The position numbers and the translations under genes are program-made. A DNA stretch of 64,000 nt, from contig NC_090709.1 in the NCBI RefSeq assembly GCF_040954835.1, forward strand, positions 41,362,490 to 41,426,489. The letters run 5' to 3'. The DNA comes from Lepisosteus oculatus (Eukaryota; Chordata; Actinopteri; Semionotiformes; Lepisosteidae). This document shows positions 11,386 through 24,600 of the stretch, piece by piece; position 1 is the first letter of the stretch, and each line of letters opens with the position of its first letter. Under the pieces are notes generated by a model. It did no database searches. It had not been told where the DNA came from and saw only the letters and a list, made by a program, of their open reading frames with translations.

Positions 11386-11870
11386 GTTCAAGTTCAAGTT
11401 TATTGTCCTTATACTCACACACAGGTATATGGTATAACAAAATGCTCTTTAGCTGGCTCTTGGACGATAAGTAGTGCAAAGAAAAAACAACAACGATACA
11501 ATCGTATAACAAAAGAAAGACAGAGACAACAGGCAGTGTGCAAAAAAAAAACATCAGATGGGCAAAACAACAAAAAGGTAACGGGTTATGTGCAAAAACG
11601 TGCCTCAACAGAATGAGATAAAGGGATAGAAATGATGGGGAGTGAGCCTTTGACCTGTATGGGAGAGGGAGATCTCAATGTGTGTTTGGGTTTTTGGTAA
11701 GAGAGAAGGCACTGTGAGGTTCAGATCGTAGGTGAGAGGAGAGTGGGAGAGGCTGGGAGTTTAACAGTTTGATAGTGCAGGGGGTAAACACTGTCTCCGA
11801 GTCCGGTAGCCCGGGCCCGAATGCTCCGGTACCGTTTTCCAGATGGTAGAGGGTCAAACGGTCTGTAGCT
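11386..11870 (-). mobile_element. Non-LTR retrotransposon 3' end (LINE, minus)
   Basis: Its 3' UTR (agtttattgtccttatactc ... ) is shared with 48282-48556. On the minus strand a short frame, FDPLPSGKRYRSIRAR, resembles the C-terminus of LINE reverse transcriptases. It is inserted in the second copy of a local duplication. Confidence 0.7.
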
Positions 11871-12439
11871 GTGTAGTAGGACCTCTTTATCCTTTATTCC
11901 CTCAGATATGCACCCTCTTGCTGTGGGCAGCTGATTGTGAGATTTTCCTTGTTTTATTTCTTCACCAGGGATGCGTCTCGCGTACCCGTTTCCCCACCCT
12001 GATAACCCGACGCATTGTTTTCACACTCTAGTGAAGTGTACCCAAAGCTTCTACTGGTTTTTTTTTTCCCCCTTTCGTCTTCCCTGCGTATCTGACGGGC
12101 TGTTGGGTTGATGACGTATTGTGTAACTGTGTCTTTGTCCCTCTAGCGGGACGATCGCGGGAGTCGGAGAGCCCTGGTTCACGGGCTCGGCGCGATCGAT
12201 TTCTGCAGGCGCCGTGTGATTGGGCTGCGGTCGGCGCTCTCTCGGCCCTGCCCGACGGATCAAAGGTGGCGCCTCTTCGGCAGAGACGGGTTCACAGCCG
12301 GAGCCCGCGACGTGAGACGGCGGTCGTCACTTCCTGCTCCCGATCCTCTATCGCTGAAGACCCGACCGGAAAGCCAGATCCAGGAAATTCTGCCTTTGCC
12401 CTAAACGCATTGCCCCGAATACCCTGACTTTAAGAGAAT

Positions 12440-12958
12440 AGCATTTTCTAAGGTTAAAAGGGAAAAACTAAGGTTGCTGCTGGAAGAGGTGTTAGTGGGG
12501 CCAGCAGGGGGCGCTCTCACCCTGCGGTCCGTGTGGGTCCTGATGCCCCAGTATAGTGACGGGGGACACTGGACTGTAAACAGGCGCCGTCCTTCGGATG
12601 AGACGTAAAACCGAGGTCCTAACTCTCTGTGGTCATTAAAAATCCCATGGCGCTTCTCGAAAAGAGTAGGGGTGTAACCCCGGTGTCCTGGCCACATTTC
12701 CAATTGGCCCTTACCAATCATGGCCTCCTAATACTCCCCCTCTATGAATTGGCTACATTACTCTGCTCTCCTCCCCACTGATAGCTGATGTGTGGTGAGC
12801 GTTCTGGCGCACTATGGCTGCTGTCGCATCATCCAGGTGGGGCTGCACATTGGTGGTGGTGGAGGGGATCCCCATTCCCTGAGCAGCGCTTTGAGTGGAG
12901 TGTCCAGAAAAGCGCTCTATAAGTGTAAGCAATTATTATAATTATTATTATTTTCATC
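12440..12958 (+). mobile_element. SINE family 1, near full length
   Basis: Starts near gccagcagggggcgctctca, runs through tcggatgagacgtaaaaccg and ends in an ATT-rich tail. It is the longest copy in the window. Confidence 0.8.
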
Positions 12959-13344
12959 GTGAAGTACGGGCAGATTTCGAACGCGATAGTCTGGGCTGCC
13001 CACGGCCCAAAAGTCTTTTATCGTGTGTCCTTTTCATCTCGGAGATGGCTGATCCAAGTGGGTTCTGGCTCTTTTCGGAGGCTTCGCTGCCGGGTGGGGG
13101 TAGGAGAATTTTTCAGAGGCCCGGTCTCAAAAAAACAACAACAAAGAGAGTCTTGGGGGTTCAAGAAGAAACGCAAACGCCAGCTGACTTGCGTATGGAG
13201 TTCACTGAAGGTCTGTGGAAGAGAAAGTTCTTGCCACGCCTCTGAACTAATTAACTTCCAGTTCGATCTGATGGTCACATTGTGGGCCCAGCAGGAGGAG
13301 CTATTGATACAGCTTCCCACACGGAATCAGCCGCGCTGCTTTTG

Positions 13345-13832
13345 TGACCATAATAAGAATAATAATAATCGCTTACGCTTATATAGCGCCTTGCTGGACC
13401 CTCCCCTCAGAGCTCTTCCCAGGTCAGGGGGATCCCCTCCAGCCCCCCCAGTGTGCAGCCCCCCCCTGGATGATGCTCCAGTCTGCTCAGCACACAGCAG
13501 CTCTCAGTGGGGAGGAGAGCAGAGGGATGGAGCCAGTTCAGAGAGGGGGGTGATGAGGAGGCCATGATGGGTCAAGACCAGGGGGGGAATCAGGCCAGGA
13601 CACTGGGGTAACACCCCTACTCTTCTCCAGAGACACCCCGGGATTGTTAACGAGCACAGAGAGTCAGGACCTCGGTTTGACGTCGCCTGTTTACAGTCCA
13701 GTGTCCCCCGTCACTATACTGGGGCATTAGGACCCACACAGACCGCAGGATGAGAGCGCCCCCTGCTGGCCCCACTCACACCTCTCCCAGCAGCAGCCTT
13801 AGTTTTTCCCAGGCCGATGAGATGGGCCTTTT
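13345..13832 (-). mobile_element. SINE family 1, minus copy
   Basis: Reverse complement of the 12440-12958 element, ending at the gcgccccctgctggcccc segment. Confidence 0.8.
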
Positions 13833-14329
13833 CATGATGGGTCCAGCAGGGGGAGCCATTGACACAGCCTCACACATCAGCATTGAGCTGTCTCGCTGTG
13901 CCACGATGAGACTGCAGAAGTGTAGACACCCCTCCAGGGACGTGGACACCCTCATGGACTGAGCAAGTGTCCAGCTGTCCCGAGTGTCCAGCGGGGCTCC
14001 GATGCGGATCCAGTGAAGGGGAGGACTGGACTCCAGTGAGGTGAGTGGACACCCTAATGGACTGACCAGCTGCCCAGCAGGCCTGAGATAGGGACACCAG
14101 TCCAGTGAGGTGAGTGGACACCCTAATGGACAGACTGAGACAGACGAATGCGGGGAGTCCAGTGAGGGGAGGAGTGGACCGTGCCGACTGCCCTCTGCCC
14201 TGAGAGCTCCGTGTCGCTGTGCCGACCAGGGCTGCCCCCTCGGCGATGACTCTGTCTCGGGCCGGACCAAGGCTGCCCTCGTCACCCGGGGTGGGGCTGG
14301 TCACTTCCTGCTCCGCGTCCTCCGCCCGC
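13833..14329. other. Short local repeats, no gene seen
   Basis: Two or three imperfect copies of tccagtgaggtgagtggaca lie around 14030-14160; otherwise unique GC-rich sequence. Confidence 0.4.
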
Positions 14330-14645
14330 CCCCGTGGGAGAAACGAGAGAGCTGATACCCTGGCTCCTCTCGGGACACAGCTGGGTGAGCTCCTCCAGTC
14401 AGGACAGGAGGCTCTTCTGTACACAGAGGGGGGCGGGGGTGGGGAACAAGCTGCCCAGCCCTGTGGTTGAAGCCGATACCCTGGCTCCTCTCCACACACA
14501 GCTGGATGAGCTCCTCCAGTCAGGACAGGAGGCTCTTCTGTACACAGAGGGTGGTGGGGGTGGGGAACAAGCCGCCCAGCCCTGTGGTTGAAGCCGATAC
14601 CCTGGCTCCTCTCCACACACAGCTGGATGAGCTCCTCCGCACGCA
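14330..14645 (+). repeat. 121-bp dispersed repeat, 2.5 tandem copies
   Basis: Units with cagctgggtgagctcctcca and ggggaacaagctgcccagcc; same family as at 2440, 35650 and 53215. Confidence 0.9.
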
Positions 14646-14989
14646 CACAAAGGACGCCGAAGTGCCAGTCTGGGTCCGATGCTGTTCCTTTTCTCGGAAG
14701 AGGCCACGTGACTCCGCTCACCCCTCACCACAGCTGGTGTCATCCTCCTCCTGCGCCTGTCTCTCTTCTGATCTCAGCCCCCCCCCCCCGGGCTGTGGGC
14801 ACGTCCCCGCTCTGCTCTTTTGCGTCAGTGGCGAGAGGGGGGGAGTGAGCAGCCGAACGGGGGCGTTATTTTTGGTCCGCGTGGTCGGTGTCAGCAGAAA
14901 GTGTCTGTCAGTCCCCCGCGGTGTCTGTCATCAGAAGAGTGTCAAGCCTGACCCGACCACAGCTCATCAGCGCTGCGTTCTGAGTTCGC

Positions 14990-15510
14990 ACGGTCCTGGC
15001 TGCTCTCTGACCCCGATCTCCGCAGACCAGGGCTGTGGGCGTGCTCTAGCTCTGTAAGAGACACAGCTCACTGAACACGGCTGACCAGCACTGTCTCCTC
15101 GGCGCTCTCGCAGACAGACCTGTTCACCTCTCTCTGGATCTTCCTCTTGACTGACCCCGATCTCCGCAGACCAGGGCTGTGAGGGTGTCCCTGCTGTAGA
15201 AGGGACACAGCACACTGAACACGGCTGACCAGCACTGTCTCCTCGGCGCTCTCGCAGACAGACCTGTTCACCTCTCTCTGGAGCTTCCTCTTGACTGACC
15301 CCGATCTCCGCAGACCAGGGCTGTGGGCGTGCTCTAGCTCTGTAAGAGACGCAGCTCACTGAACACGGCTGACCAGCACTGTCTTCTCCTCAGCACTCTT
15401 GAAGACAGACCTGTCCACCTCTCCCTGGATCTTCCTCTTTGCTGAACCTGATCTCCGCAGACCAGGGCTGTGAGGGTGTCCCTGCTGTCGAAGAGACGCA
15501 GCCCAGTGAC
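14990..15510 (+). repeat. About 145-bp tandem repeat upstream of gene B
   Basis: Four diverged copies of atctccgcagaccagggctg spaced 142-147 bp, ending about 35 bp before the gene B start codon. They may contribute to its promoter. Confidence 0.85.
15431..15440 (-). promoter_or_regulatory. PU.1-like motif upstream of gene B
   Basis: AAAGAGGAAG on the minus strand about 100 bp before the gene B ATG. It lies in the tandem repeat, so weight is low. Confidence 0.25.
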
Positions 15511-15542
15511 CGCTGGAGAAGCTGGAGAGGGTCAGCCTCCTG

Positions 15543-15618
15543 ATGACGGGCTCAGCTGTGTCCGGTGCTCTGTGGATCTGTCTCCTGCTCTGTGGGAGCG
15601 CCCCTCTGGCCCAGACAG
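15543..15618 (+). CDS. Gene B leader exon
   Basis: 76 nt ending in phase 1 at GTAAGA. Encodes a signal peptide with hydrophobic core ALWICLLLCGSAPLAQ. The gene C leader exon has the same length. Confidence 0.8.
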
Positions 15619-18600
15619 GTAAGACACCGGCTCGGTCTCTGCCTTACTGAGCCTGATCTCAGCAGAGCTAGGTTGTGGGGGTGTTGCTGGGGTTGAAGGT
15701 GATGATGTGAGGGGGATAGTTCTCCTCCAGTAGAATTGAAGATGGCTATTTGCACTTAATTACAAAAAGTGTACACAAATACATCCTACCTTAGTTATGG
15801 GTTCAGTATATAGATGTGACATTTACTTTCAGATTAGCTGTAGATTGAATTATTAACGATTTTGATTCGAGAATTTTCCTTTCATATTTAACTGTTTTGA
15901 CCAGAGATGTAACGTTAAAAATATGCGGACAGAAAAATGAAATGTGAAATTGCAACCGTATTAGAAAAATATTGTACAATTCAAACATTTTCTTAATACG
16001 ATTAAAATGTCTAACACAAAGTATGTACAGGAGCTGTGATAATAGTCAGGCTTTGACAGACAGCAAAATAATGCTCTAGGTTGTTTTAACTCAATGCTGG
16101 AGTGTAATTTTTAATTTAACAATTGAGTTGTAATGGGTTATTTGGTGAATGAAATTAACTGCTGCCAATGAGAGAACATGAGGCTAAGCTGTGCTGTGGT
16201 TTTGGTTGTGAAAACTACTCGAAAAGTAGACAAGTAGGTGTCATCTCACACTGGAGACCAGAAGGCGGCTGTATAACCGAAAAGTTGTTTTCTTTCTGGT
16301 TTTCAGTGTGATTTACGTCGGCTTACTCATCATTGAAAATATTATTTAGCTGCATTAAGTTCAGTTATTCGTCTCTTGTTTATTAGCAAAGTCAAATGTA
16401 ATATATTTTAATTGGGTGCTTAAAGCAATACATTCACGTAAATTCCTAGTGACTATTAACGATATTTTTACTGGTTAAAATGAAAGCACTGGTTACACAT
16501 AAGAAAAACTATAGGATAGATACAGTAGATTTATGTTATGTAAACGTTTTCTGAAGCAACAATTGCTAAAAACCCATTTACACCACAGGGTGGTAGAATA
16601 TCATCTGTCTGTGGATGGTTTGTGGTAGTATTTCGGTGTGCGTGTTCAGGATCAGTGTTTCAATGAGAAAAACTGTTTCCGCAGGACCAGTGATCCGCAA
16701 TGTCCCTGTCCCAGAGGGAGGACCTGTCACCCTGATCTGTGCTGCGTCGAAGCCTGTTTCTTTCAATGAGCCAGTACAGTGGACAGTCACTCTGAGAGGT
16801 GGTGCTGATCACACTGTGGTGTCCAGACTTAAGGGTGGAAGTCTGGTCAAAGGAGCTGATGATCCACAGAACAGATTCTCTTTGCTTGATGATTCCTCCC
16901 TCCTGATATGGAGTGTGAAGCCTGGAGACTCTGGGCTGTACAGGTGTAACAGGCAGCCGGTGGCAGATTTACAGGTGACGACAGGTGAGCAGATTGAACC
17001 TGGTTTCTGTGTTCACCAGACTACTTATGACAGAATATTAGCATTTTTCATTTTTGTACCAAAACACGTGAGAAAATGGGCAAGGCCATGAACGAGAGGA
17101 GGCGATGAGGCTCATCGAGCCCATTTGATACTTAAGGAGATAATTCAGTGGAGGATCTCATCCTCATCAAGCTGGGCGGCTTGTTCCCCACCCCTACCCC
17201 CCTCTGTGTACAGAAGAGCCTCCTGTCCTTACTGGAGGAGCTCACCCAGCTGTGTCTGGAGAGGAGCCAGGGTATCGGCTTCAACCACAGGGCCGGGCAG
17301 CTTGTTGCAGGCAGAGGTCCAATGGTGCTCTTTACATTCATGATGTATCGCTGGACGACTCTGGACTGTACTACTGTAACAGTCAGGCTGTGGCAGAGCT
17401 GGAGGTGCTGGGAGGTGAGGATGAGGAGCAGTGTGGTCAGATTGAGAAACTGGTTCGTACCATTTCTTCCTTCTCTGGTGACTGAAGTTCGTCTTTTAAC
17501 CTGAGGCTCATACTGTGTTTCCAGGGCAACCCAAGACAACTCAAAACTCCAGCACTGTGACTCCAGGGAGCCCCAACAGTACTAAAGACCACAGCACTGT
17601 GACTCCAGGGAGCCCCAACAGTACTAAAGACTCCAGCACTGTGACTCCAGGGAGCCCCAACAGTACTAAAGACTCCAGCACTGTGACTCCAGGGAGCCCC
17701 AACAGTACTAAAGACCCCAGCACTGTGACTCCAGGGAGCCCCAACAGTACTAAAGGACACAGCACTGTGATTCCAGGGAGCCCCAACAGTACTAAAGACC
17801 CCAACATTGTGACAAGAGGGAGCCCCAACAGTACTAAAGGACACAGCACTGTGATTCCAGGGAGCCCCAACAGTACTAAAGACCCCAACATTGTGACTCC
17901 AGGGAGCCCCAACAGTACTAAAGACCCTGACACCGAGAGCCCCAGTCCAGGTACTGACACCCCGACTGACTGCTGCCACACTCCTCCTGCACACTGATGT
18001 AAACTGTCTGTTCCTCTCTCTCTCTACCTGTCTCTCTCTCTCTCTCTCCTGTCCTGCAATATTGAACCCATCTGTCTCTTCCTTCCTCGTTTCTCTTATC
18101 AATGCCGTGTTCACAGTTCTTGTGCTTTTGCAGCTTCTCATGGGATCAAGTGATGCAGGTTGTGCTGGTGGCACAGGGTCGTGTGAAATCTCTCACTTCC
18201 CAGTGAGTTTCCGAAACCGAGCAGTACTGCCGATCATTTGTACTTCTCGTCTGATGGGGAGCGGGAATCGTGCCCAACAATTAGGATTACAGCGTCGCTC
18301 CCTCATCGTTGTTTCTGACAGGAAAAACGGGAAAAAAAATCACTGGTCGATGAGACAACATCAACACGGCCGGGCAGCTTGTTCCACACCCCCACCACCC
18401 TTTGTGCAAAGATGTACCCCACACACACACTTCTCTTTCTTTTTTCTGTGCTTCCCAGTAGTTCATTTCATCGCACAGCCGCGGTGGAGAGAGAGAGCAG
18501 CGTGTTCAGGAGACAGTCGCGCAGCAGGAAGTGGTTTCTCGAAGGGCCGAGACGGGGGGGGCGCGCTGGCTCGTGCTCTTTGTAGTCCTCTCTCTGCGTC

Positions 18601-21600
18601 TCGGCCTGCTGGAAGCCGCACGCTCCTCAGCCCGGTGAAGAAGTGCAGACGTGCAGTCGCCTGGTTTCGATTTCGGCTGCTAGCGTCTCGTGTATTTTGT
18701 GGCTTTCGGGCCGAGAATAGCGCTTCAGAGCAAGAAATGGGAGAACAGATATTTAAAACAGCCCCCAAAAGTCACATGATAGGAAAATGCTGATGACCTG
18801 GACTGAGGAGGAGGAGCGTGAGGGTGAAGCTGGAGGTGATCAGACTGAGTGTCTCTCCAGTCCTGTACAGATCTGAGGAGGAGGAGTGTGAGGGTGAAGC
18901 TGGAGGTGATCAGACTGAGTGTCTCTCCAGTCCTGTACAGATCTTAGGAGGAGGAGTGTGAGGGTGAAGCTGGAGGTGATCAGACTGAGTGTCTCTCCAG
19001 TCCTGTACAGATCTGAGGAGGAGGAGTGTGAGGGTGAAGCTGGAGGTGATCAGACTGAGTGTCTCTCCAGTCCTGTACAGATCTGAGGAAGAGGAGTGTG
19101 AGGGTGAAGCTGGAGGTGATCAGACTGAGTGTCTCTCCAGTCCTGTACAGATCTGAGGAGGAGGAGTGTGAGGGTGAAGGTGGAGGTGATCAGACTGAGT
19201 GTCTCTCCAGTCCTGTACGGATCTGAGGAGGAGGAGTGTGAGGGTGAAGCTGGAGGTGATCAGACTGAGTGTCTCTCCAGTCCTGTACAGATCTGAGGAG
19301 GAGGAGTGTGAGGGTGAAGCTGGAGGTGATCAGACTGAGTGTCTCTCCAGTCCTGTACAGATCTGAGGAGGAGGAGTGTGAGGGTGAAGCTGGAGGTGAT
19401 CAGACTGAGTGTCTCTCCAGTCCTGGACAGATCTGAGGAGGAGGAGTGTGAGGGTGAAGCTGGAGGTGATCAGACTGAGTGTCTCTCCAGTCCTGGACAG
19501 ATCTGAGGAGGAGGAGTGTGAGGGTGAAGCTGGAGGTGATCAGACTGAGTGTCTCTCCAGTCCTGTACGGATCTGAGGAGGAGGAGTGTGAGGGTGAAGC
19601 TGGAGGTGATCAGACTGAGTGTCTCTCCAGTCCTGTACAGATCTGAGGAGGAGGAGTGTGGGGGTGAAGCTGGAGGTGATCAGACTGAGTGTCTCTCCAG
19701 TCCTGTACAGATCTGAGGAGGAGGAGTGTGAGGGTGAAGCTGGAGGTGATCAGACTGAGTGTCTCTCCAGTCCTGTACAGATCTGAGGAGGAGGAGTGTG
19801 AGAGGTGGAAACACAGTGTCTGATTTTACCCCCGCCTTTCGTTTCCAGTCCTTTGGAGCGCAGTTGTTGCCATCGCTGCGGTCGGTGCTGTGGCGGGGCT
19901 GGCCGCCGTCGTCTGGAGGCGGAGCTCCAGGAGAAGAGGTGCGTCTCCTGCTGCTGTGTTACTTTGCGCTGCGAATGCCTGGTTGCAGCACTGAGCTGTG
20001 CGGATCGAAGGGGAGAGTCGGATCAGAAGCCCGGTCTCGGCCCTGGGGCTGGGGCTGCCAGCCGTGTGCAAGGCAAATGTGTAAAATGTCCCTGGACATT
20101 CGGAGTTGAGAGTCTCTGAGGAACATTGCATGGAGTGAAATGAGTGTATATATAGAGTATTTTCCCCGTCAGCGTGAGAACTCAGTGTCTGTGCTGTCCT
20201 GTTGCAGGGGGCAGGAGGAATGCGGAACATGTCTATGATGAAATCAATCACACAGACACAGGGAGCCACAGTGAGTGATGGAACTTCCTCATACCGCAGG
20301 TCATGAGAGGGAACAGAGCCTCTGCTGCACTCTGCTGCACCACATGTAACTCTGCTGACCTCTGCTGTATTCTACTGCACTTTACTCCAGCCTACTGCAC
20401 TCTGCTGCACTCTACTGAGCTCTGCTGTATTCTACTGCATTTTACTACAGCCTACTGCACTCTGCTGACCTCTGCTGTATTCTACTGACCTCTACTGAGC
20501 TCTGCTGTATTCTACTGCACTTTACTACAGCCTACTGCACTCTGCTGACCTCTGCTGTGTTCTGCTGACCTCTACTGAGCTCTGCTGTATTCTACTGCAC
20601 TTTACTACAGCCTGCTGCACTCTGCTGTATTCTACTGCACTTTGCTACAGCCTGCTGCACTCTGCTGTATTCTACTGCACTTTACTACAGCCTGCTGCAC
20701 TCTGCTGTATTCTACTGCACTTTGCTACAGCCTGCTGCACTCTGCTGTATTCTACTGCACTTTACTACAGCCTGCTGCACTCTGCTGTATTCTCCTGCTG
20801 TGTTCTCTCGCGCACTGTCCTGCTGTGTTCTCTCGCGCACTCTCGCGCACTCTCGCGCACTCTCGCGCACTCTCGCGCACTCTCGCGCACTCTCGCGCAC
20901 TCTCGCGCACTCTCGCGCACTCTCGCGCACTCTCGCGCACTCTCGCGCACTCTCGCGCACTCTCGCGCACTCTCGCGCACTCCCCTGGGTGGAGCCCGTT
21001 CTCTGCCGTCTGCTCCACTCTCCAGCCCGGAGCCAGGCGGAGCTCCGCTAACCCTTCGCTCCGTCTCTCCTAGACGCCCGGCCTGCTCCCCAGTCCCTGT
21101 ACCTGCCCCCCGAGGTGCCAGGACCCCCTGCCGGCGGTAAGTTCACGCCCCTACGCCTTCCGTCCCGTCGGTCTTCAGATCTTTGGCGGCGGATACGTGG
21201 GGGACAGTCGCTGCTCGGGGAGGTGAGGTGTGGGGGGCCTGCAGCCAAAAGGATGAGACCAGATTTATGTGTGACTGGCTGACCGCTGCGCTCTGCTGTT
21301 CTTCAGGTTTGAGAAGTCAGGATTCGGAATACGTGGAAATCCAGGAGACTAAACTGGCTGGAAAAGGTACATTTAATACATATAAGAGTCTCCCAGCTCT
21401 TGTATACAGCCAAGACACGTGTGATCCAGGAGACAGTCTTTCCTGAGCTCAGTACACACAGGACAGACACACACCGGGGTCTCCCAGCTCTTGTATACAG
21501 TCCAGACGCATGTGATCCAGGAGACAGTCTTTCCTGAGCTCAGTACACACAGGACAGACACACTGCTGGGGTCTCCCAGCTCTTATATACAGTACAGACA

Positions 21601-24600
21601 CTGTATTCTACTGCACTTTACTACAGCCTGCTGCAATCTGCTGTATTCTACTGCACTTTACTACAGTCTGCTGCACTCTGTTGTATTCTACTGCACTTTA
21701 CTACAGTCTGCTGCTCTCTGGTGTATTCTACTGCACTTTACTACAGCCTGCTGCACTCTGCTGTATTCTACTGCACTTTACTACAGCCTGCTGCACTCTG
21801 CTGTATTCTACTGCACTTTACTACAGTCTGCTGCACTCTGCTGTATTCTACTGCACTTTACTACAGTCTGCTGCACTCTGCTGTATTCTACTGCACTTTG
21901 CTACAGTCTGCTGCACTCTGCTGTATTCTACTGCACTTTACTACAGCCTACTGCACTCTGCTGACCTCTGCTGCACTCTGCTGACCTCTGCTGTATTCTA
22001 CTGCACTTTACTACAGACTACTGCACTCTGCTGTATTCTACTGCACTTTACTACAGTCTGCTGCACTCTGCTGTATTCTACTGCACTTTACTACAGTCTG
22101 CTGCACTCTGCTGTATTCTACTGCACTTTGCTACAGTCTGCTGCACTCTGCTGTATTCTACTGCACTTTACTACAGCCTACTGCACTCTGCTGACCTCTG
22201 CTGCACTCTGCTGACCTCTCCTGTATTCTACTGCACTTTACTACAGCCTACTGCACTCTGCTGACCTCTGCTGCACTCTGCTGACCTCTCCTGTATTCTA
22301 CTGCACTCTGCTGCACTCTACTGCACTCTGCTGCACTCTACTGACCTCTACTGCACTCTACTGACCTCTACTGCACTCTGCTGTATTCTACTGCACTTTA
22401 CTACACTTGACTACAGACTGCTGCACTCTGCTGTATTCTCCTGCACTTTACTACAGACTGCTGCACTCTGCTGTATTCTCCTGCACTTTACTACAGTCTG
22501 CTGCACTCTGCTGTATTCTCCTGCACTTTACTACAGTCTGCTGCACTCTGCTGTATTCTCCTGCACTTTACTACAGTCTGCTGCACTCTGCTGTCTTCAA
22601 CTGCACTCTAGTGCACTGTCCTGCTGTATTCTACTGCACTCTAGTGCACTGTCCTGCTGTATTCTACTGCATTCTAGTGCACTGTCCTGCTGCACTCTCT
22701 CGCACTCTCTCGCACTCTCTCGCACTCTCTCGCACTCTCTCGCACTCTCTCGCACTCTCTCGCACTCTCTCGCACTCTCTCGCACTCTCTCGCACTCCTG
22801 CTCGGGGAGACTGCAGCCAAAAGGATGAGACAAGATTTATGTGTGACTGGCTGACCGCTGCGCTCTGCTGTTTTTCAGGTTTGAGAAGTCAGGATTCGGA
22901 GTACGCGGAAATTCAGGAGATTAAACTGGCTGGAAAAGGTACGTTTAACACATATAAGAGTCTCCCAGCTCTTGTATACAGTCCAGACACGTGTGATCCA
23001 GGAGACAGTCTTTCCTGAGCTCAGTACACACAGGACAGACACACACTGGGGTCTCCCAGCTCTTGTATACAGTCCAGACACGTGTGATCCAGGAGACAGT
23101 CTTTCCTGAGCTCAGTACACACAGGACAGACACACATTGGGGTCTCCCAGCTCTTATATACAGTACAGACACTGTATTCTACTGCACTTTACTACAGCCT
23201 ACTGCACTCTGCTGACCTCTACTGCACTCTGCTGACCTCTGCTGTATTCTACTGCACTTTACTACAGCCTACTGCACTCTACTGAGCTCTGCTGTATTCT
23301 ACTGCACTCTAGTGCACTGTCCTGCTGTACTCTCTCGCTGTACTCTCTTGCTGTACTCTCTCGCACTCCTGCTCGGGGAGGTGAGGTGTGGGGGGCCTGC
23401 AGCCAAAAGGATGAGACCAGATTTATGTGTGACTGGCTGACCGCTGCGCTCTGCTGTTCTTCAGGTTCGAGAAGTCAGGATTCGGAATACGCGGAAATCC
23501 AGGAGACTAAACTGGCTGGAAAAGGTACATTTAATACATATAAGAGTCTCCCAGCTCTTATATACAGTCCAGACACGTGTGATCCAGGAGACAGTCTTTC
23601 CTGAGCTCAGTACACACAGGACAGACACACACTGGGGTCTCCCAGCTCTTGTATACAGTCCAGACACGTGTGATCCAGGAGACAGTCTTTCCTGAGCTCA
23701 GTACACACAGGACAGACACACACTGGGGTCTCCCAGCTCTTGTATACAGTCCAGACACGTGTGATCCAGGAGACGGTCTTTCCTGAGCTCAGTACACACA
23801 GGACAGACACACACCGGGGTCTCCCAGCTCTTGTATACAGTCCAGACACGTGTGATCCAGGAGACAGTCTTTCCTGAGCTCAGTACACACAGGACAGACA
23901 CACACTGGGGTCTCCCAGCTCTTATATACAGTACAGACACTGTATTCTACTGCACTTTACTACAGCCGACTGCACTCTGCTGACCTCTACTGCACTCTGC
24001 TGACCTCTGGTGTATTCTACTGCACTCTGCTGACCTCTGGTGTATTCTACTGCACTTTACTACAGTCTGCTGACCTCTGGTGTATTCTACTGCACTTTAC
24101 TACAGTCTGCTGACCTCTGGTGTATTCTACTGCACTTTACTACAGTCTGCTGACCTCTGGTGTATTCTACTGCACTCTCTCGCACTCTCTCGCACTCTCT
24201 CGCACTCTCTCGCACTCTCTCGCACTCTCTCGCACTCTCTCGCACTCTCTCGCACTCTCTCGCACTCTCTCGCACTCTCTCGCACTCTCTCGCACTCTCT
24301 CGCACTCTCTCGCACTCTCTCGCACTCTCTCGCACTCTCTCGCACTCCTGCCCGGGGAGGTGAGGTGTGGAGAGACTGCAGCCAAAAGGATGAGACAGGA
24401 TCAGGTTAAAACACCTCAGGTCGTTGGCGTGTCCGCAGACAAGAGGCCCTCTGGGATGGCCGGCGCCCTGGTGTAACCCCCCCTGTGCCCTCCTCTCTCC
24501 TCGCAGGTCCGGACACCCCCGGCGACCCTGTGTACTCTCTGGCGCAGCAGCCCAGCCCCATGGGCGTGGACGAGACGGTAATCCCAAAACCCCCTTCCCA

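Noticed and set aside
18134..18158. Possible extra stalk exon of gene B
   Set aside because: Acceptor and donor are present but its length breaks the phase 1 rule and the required frame hits TGA.
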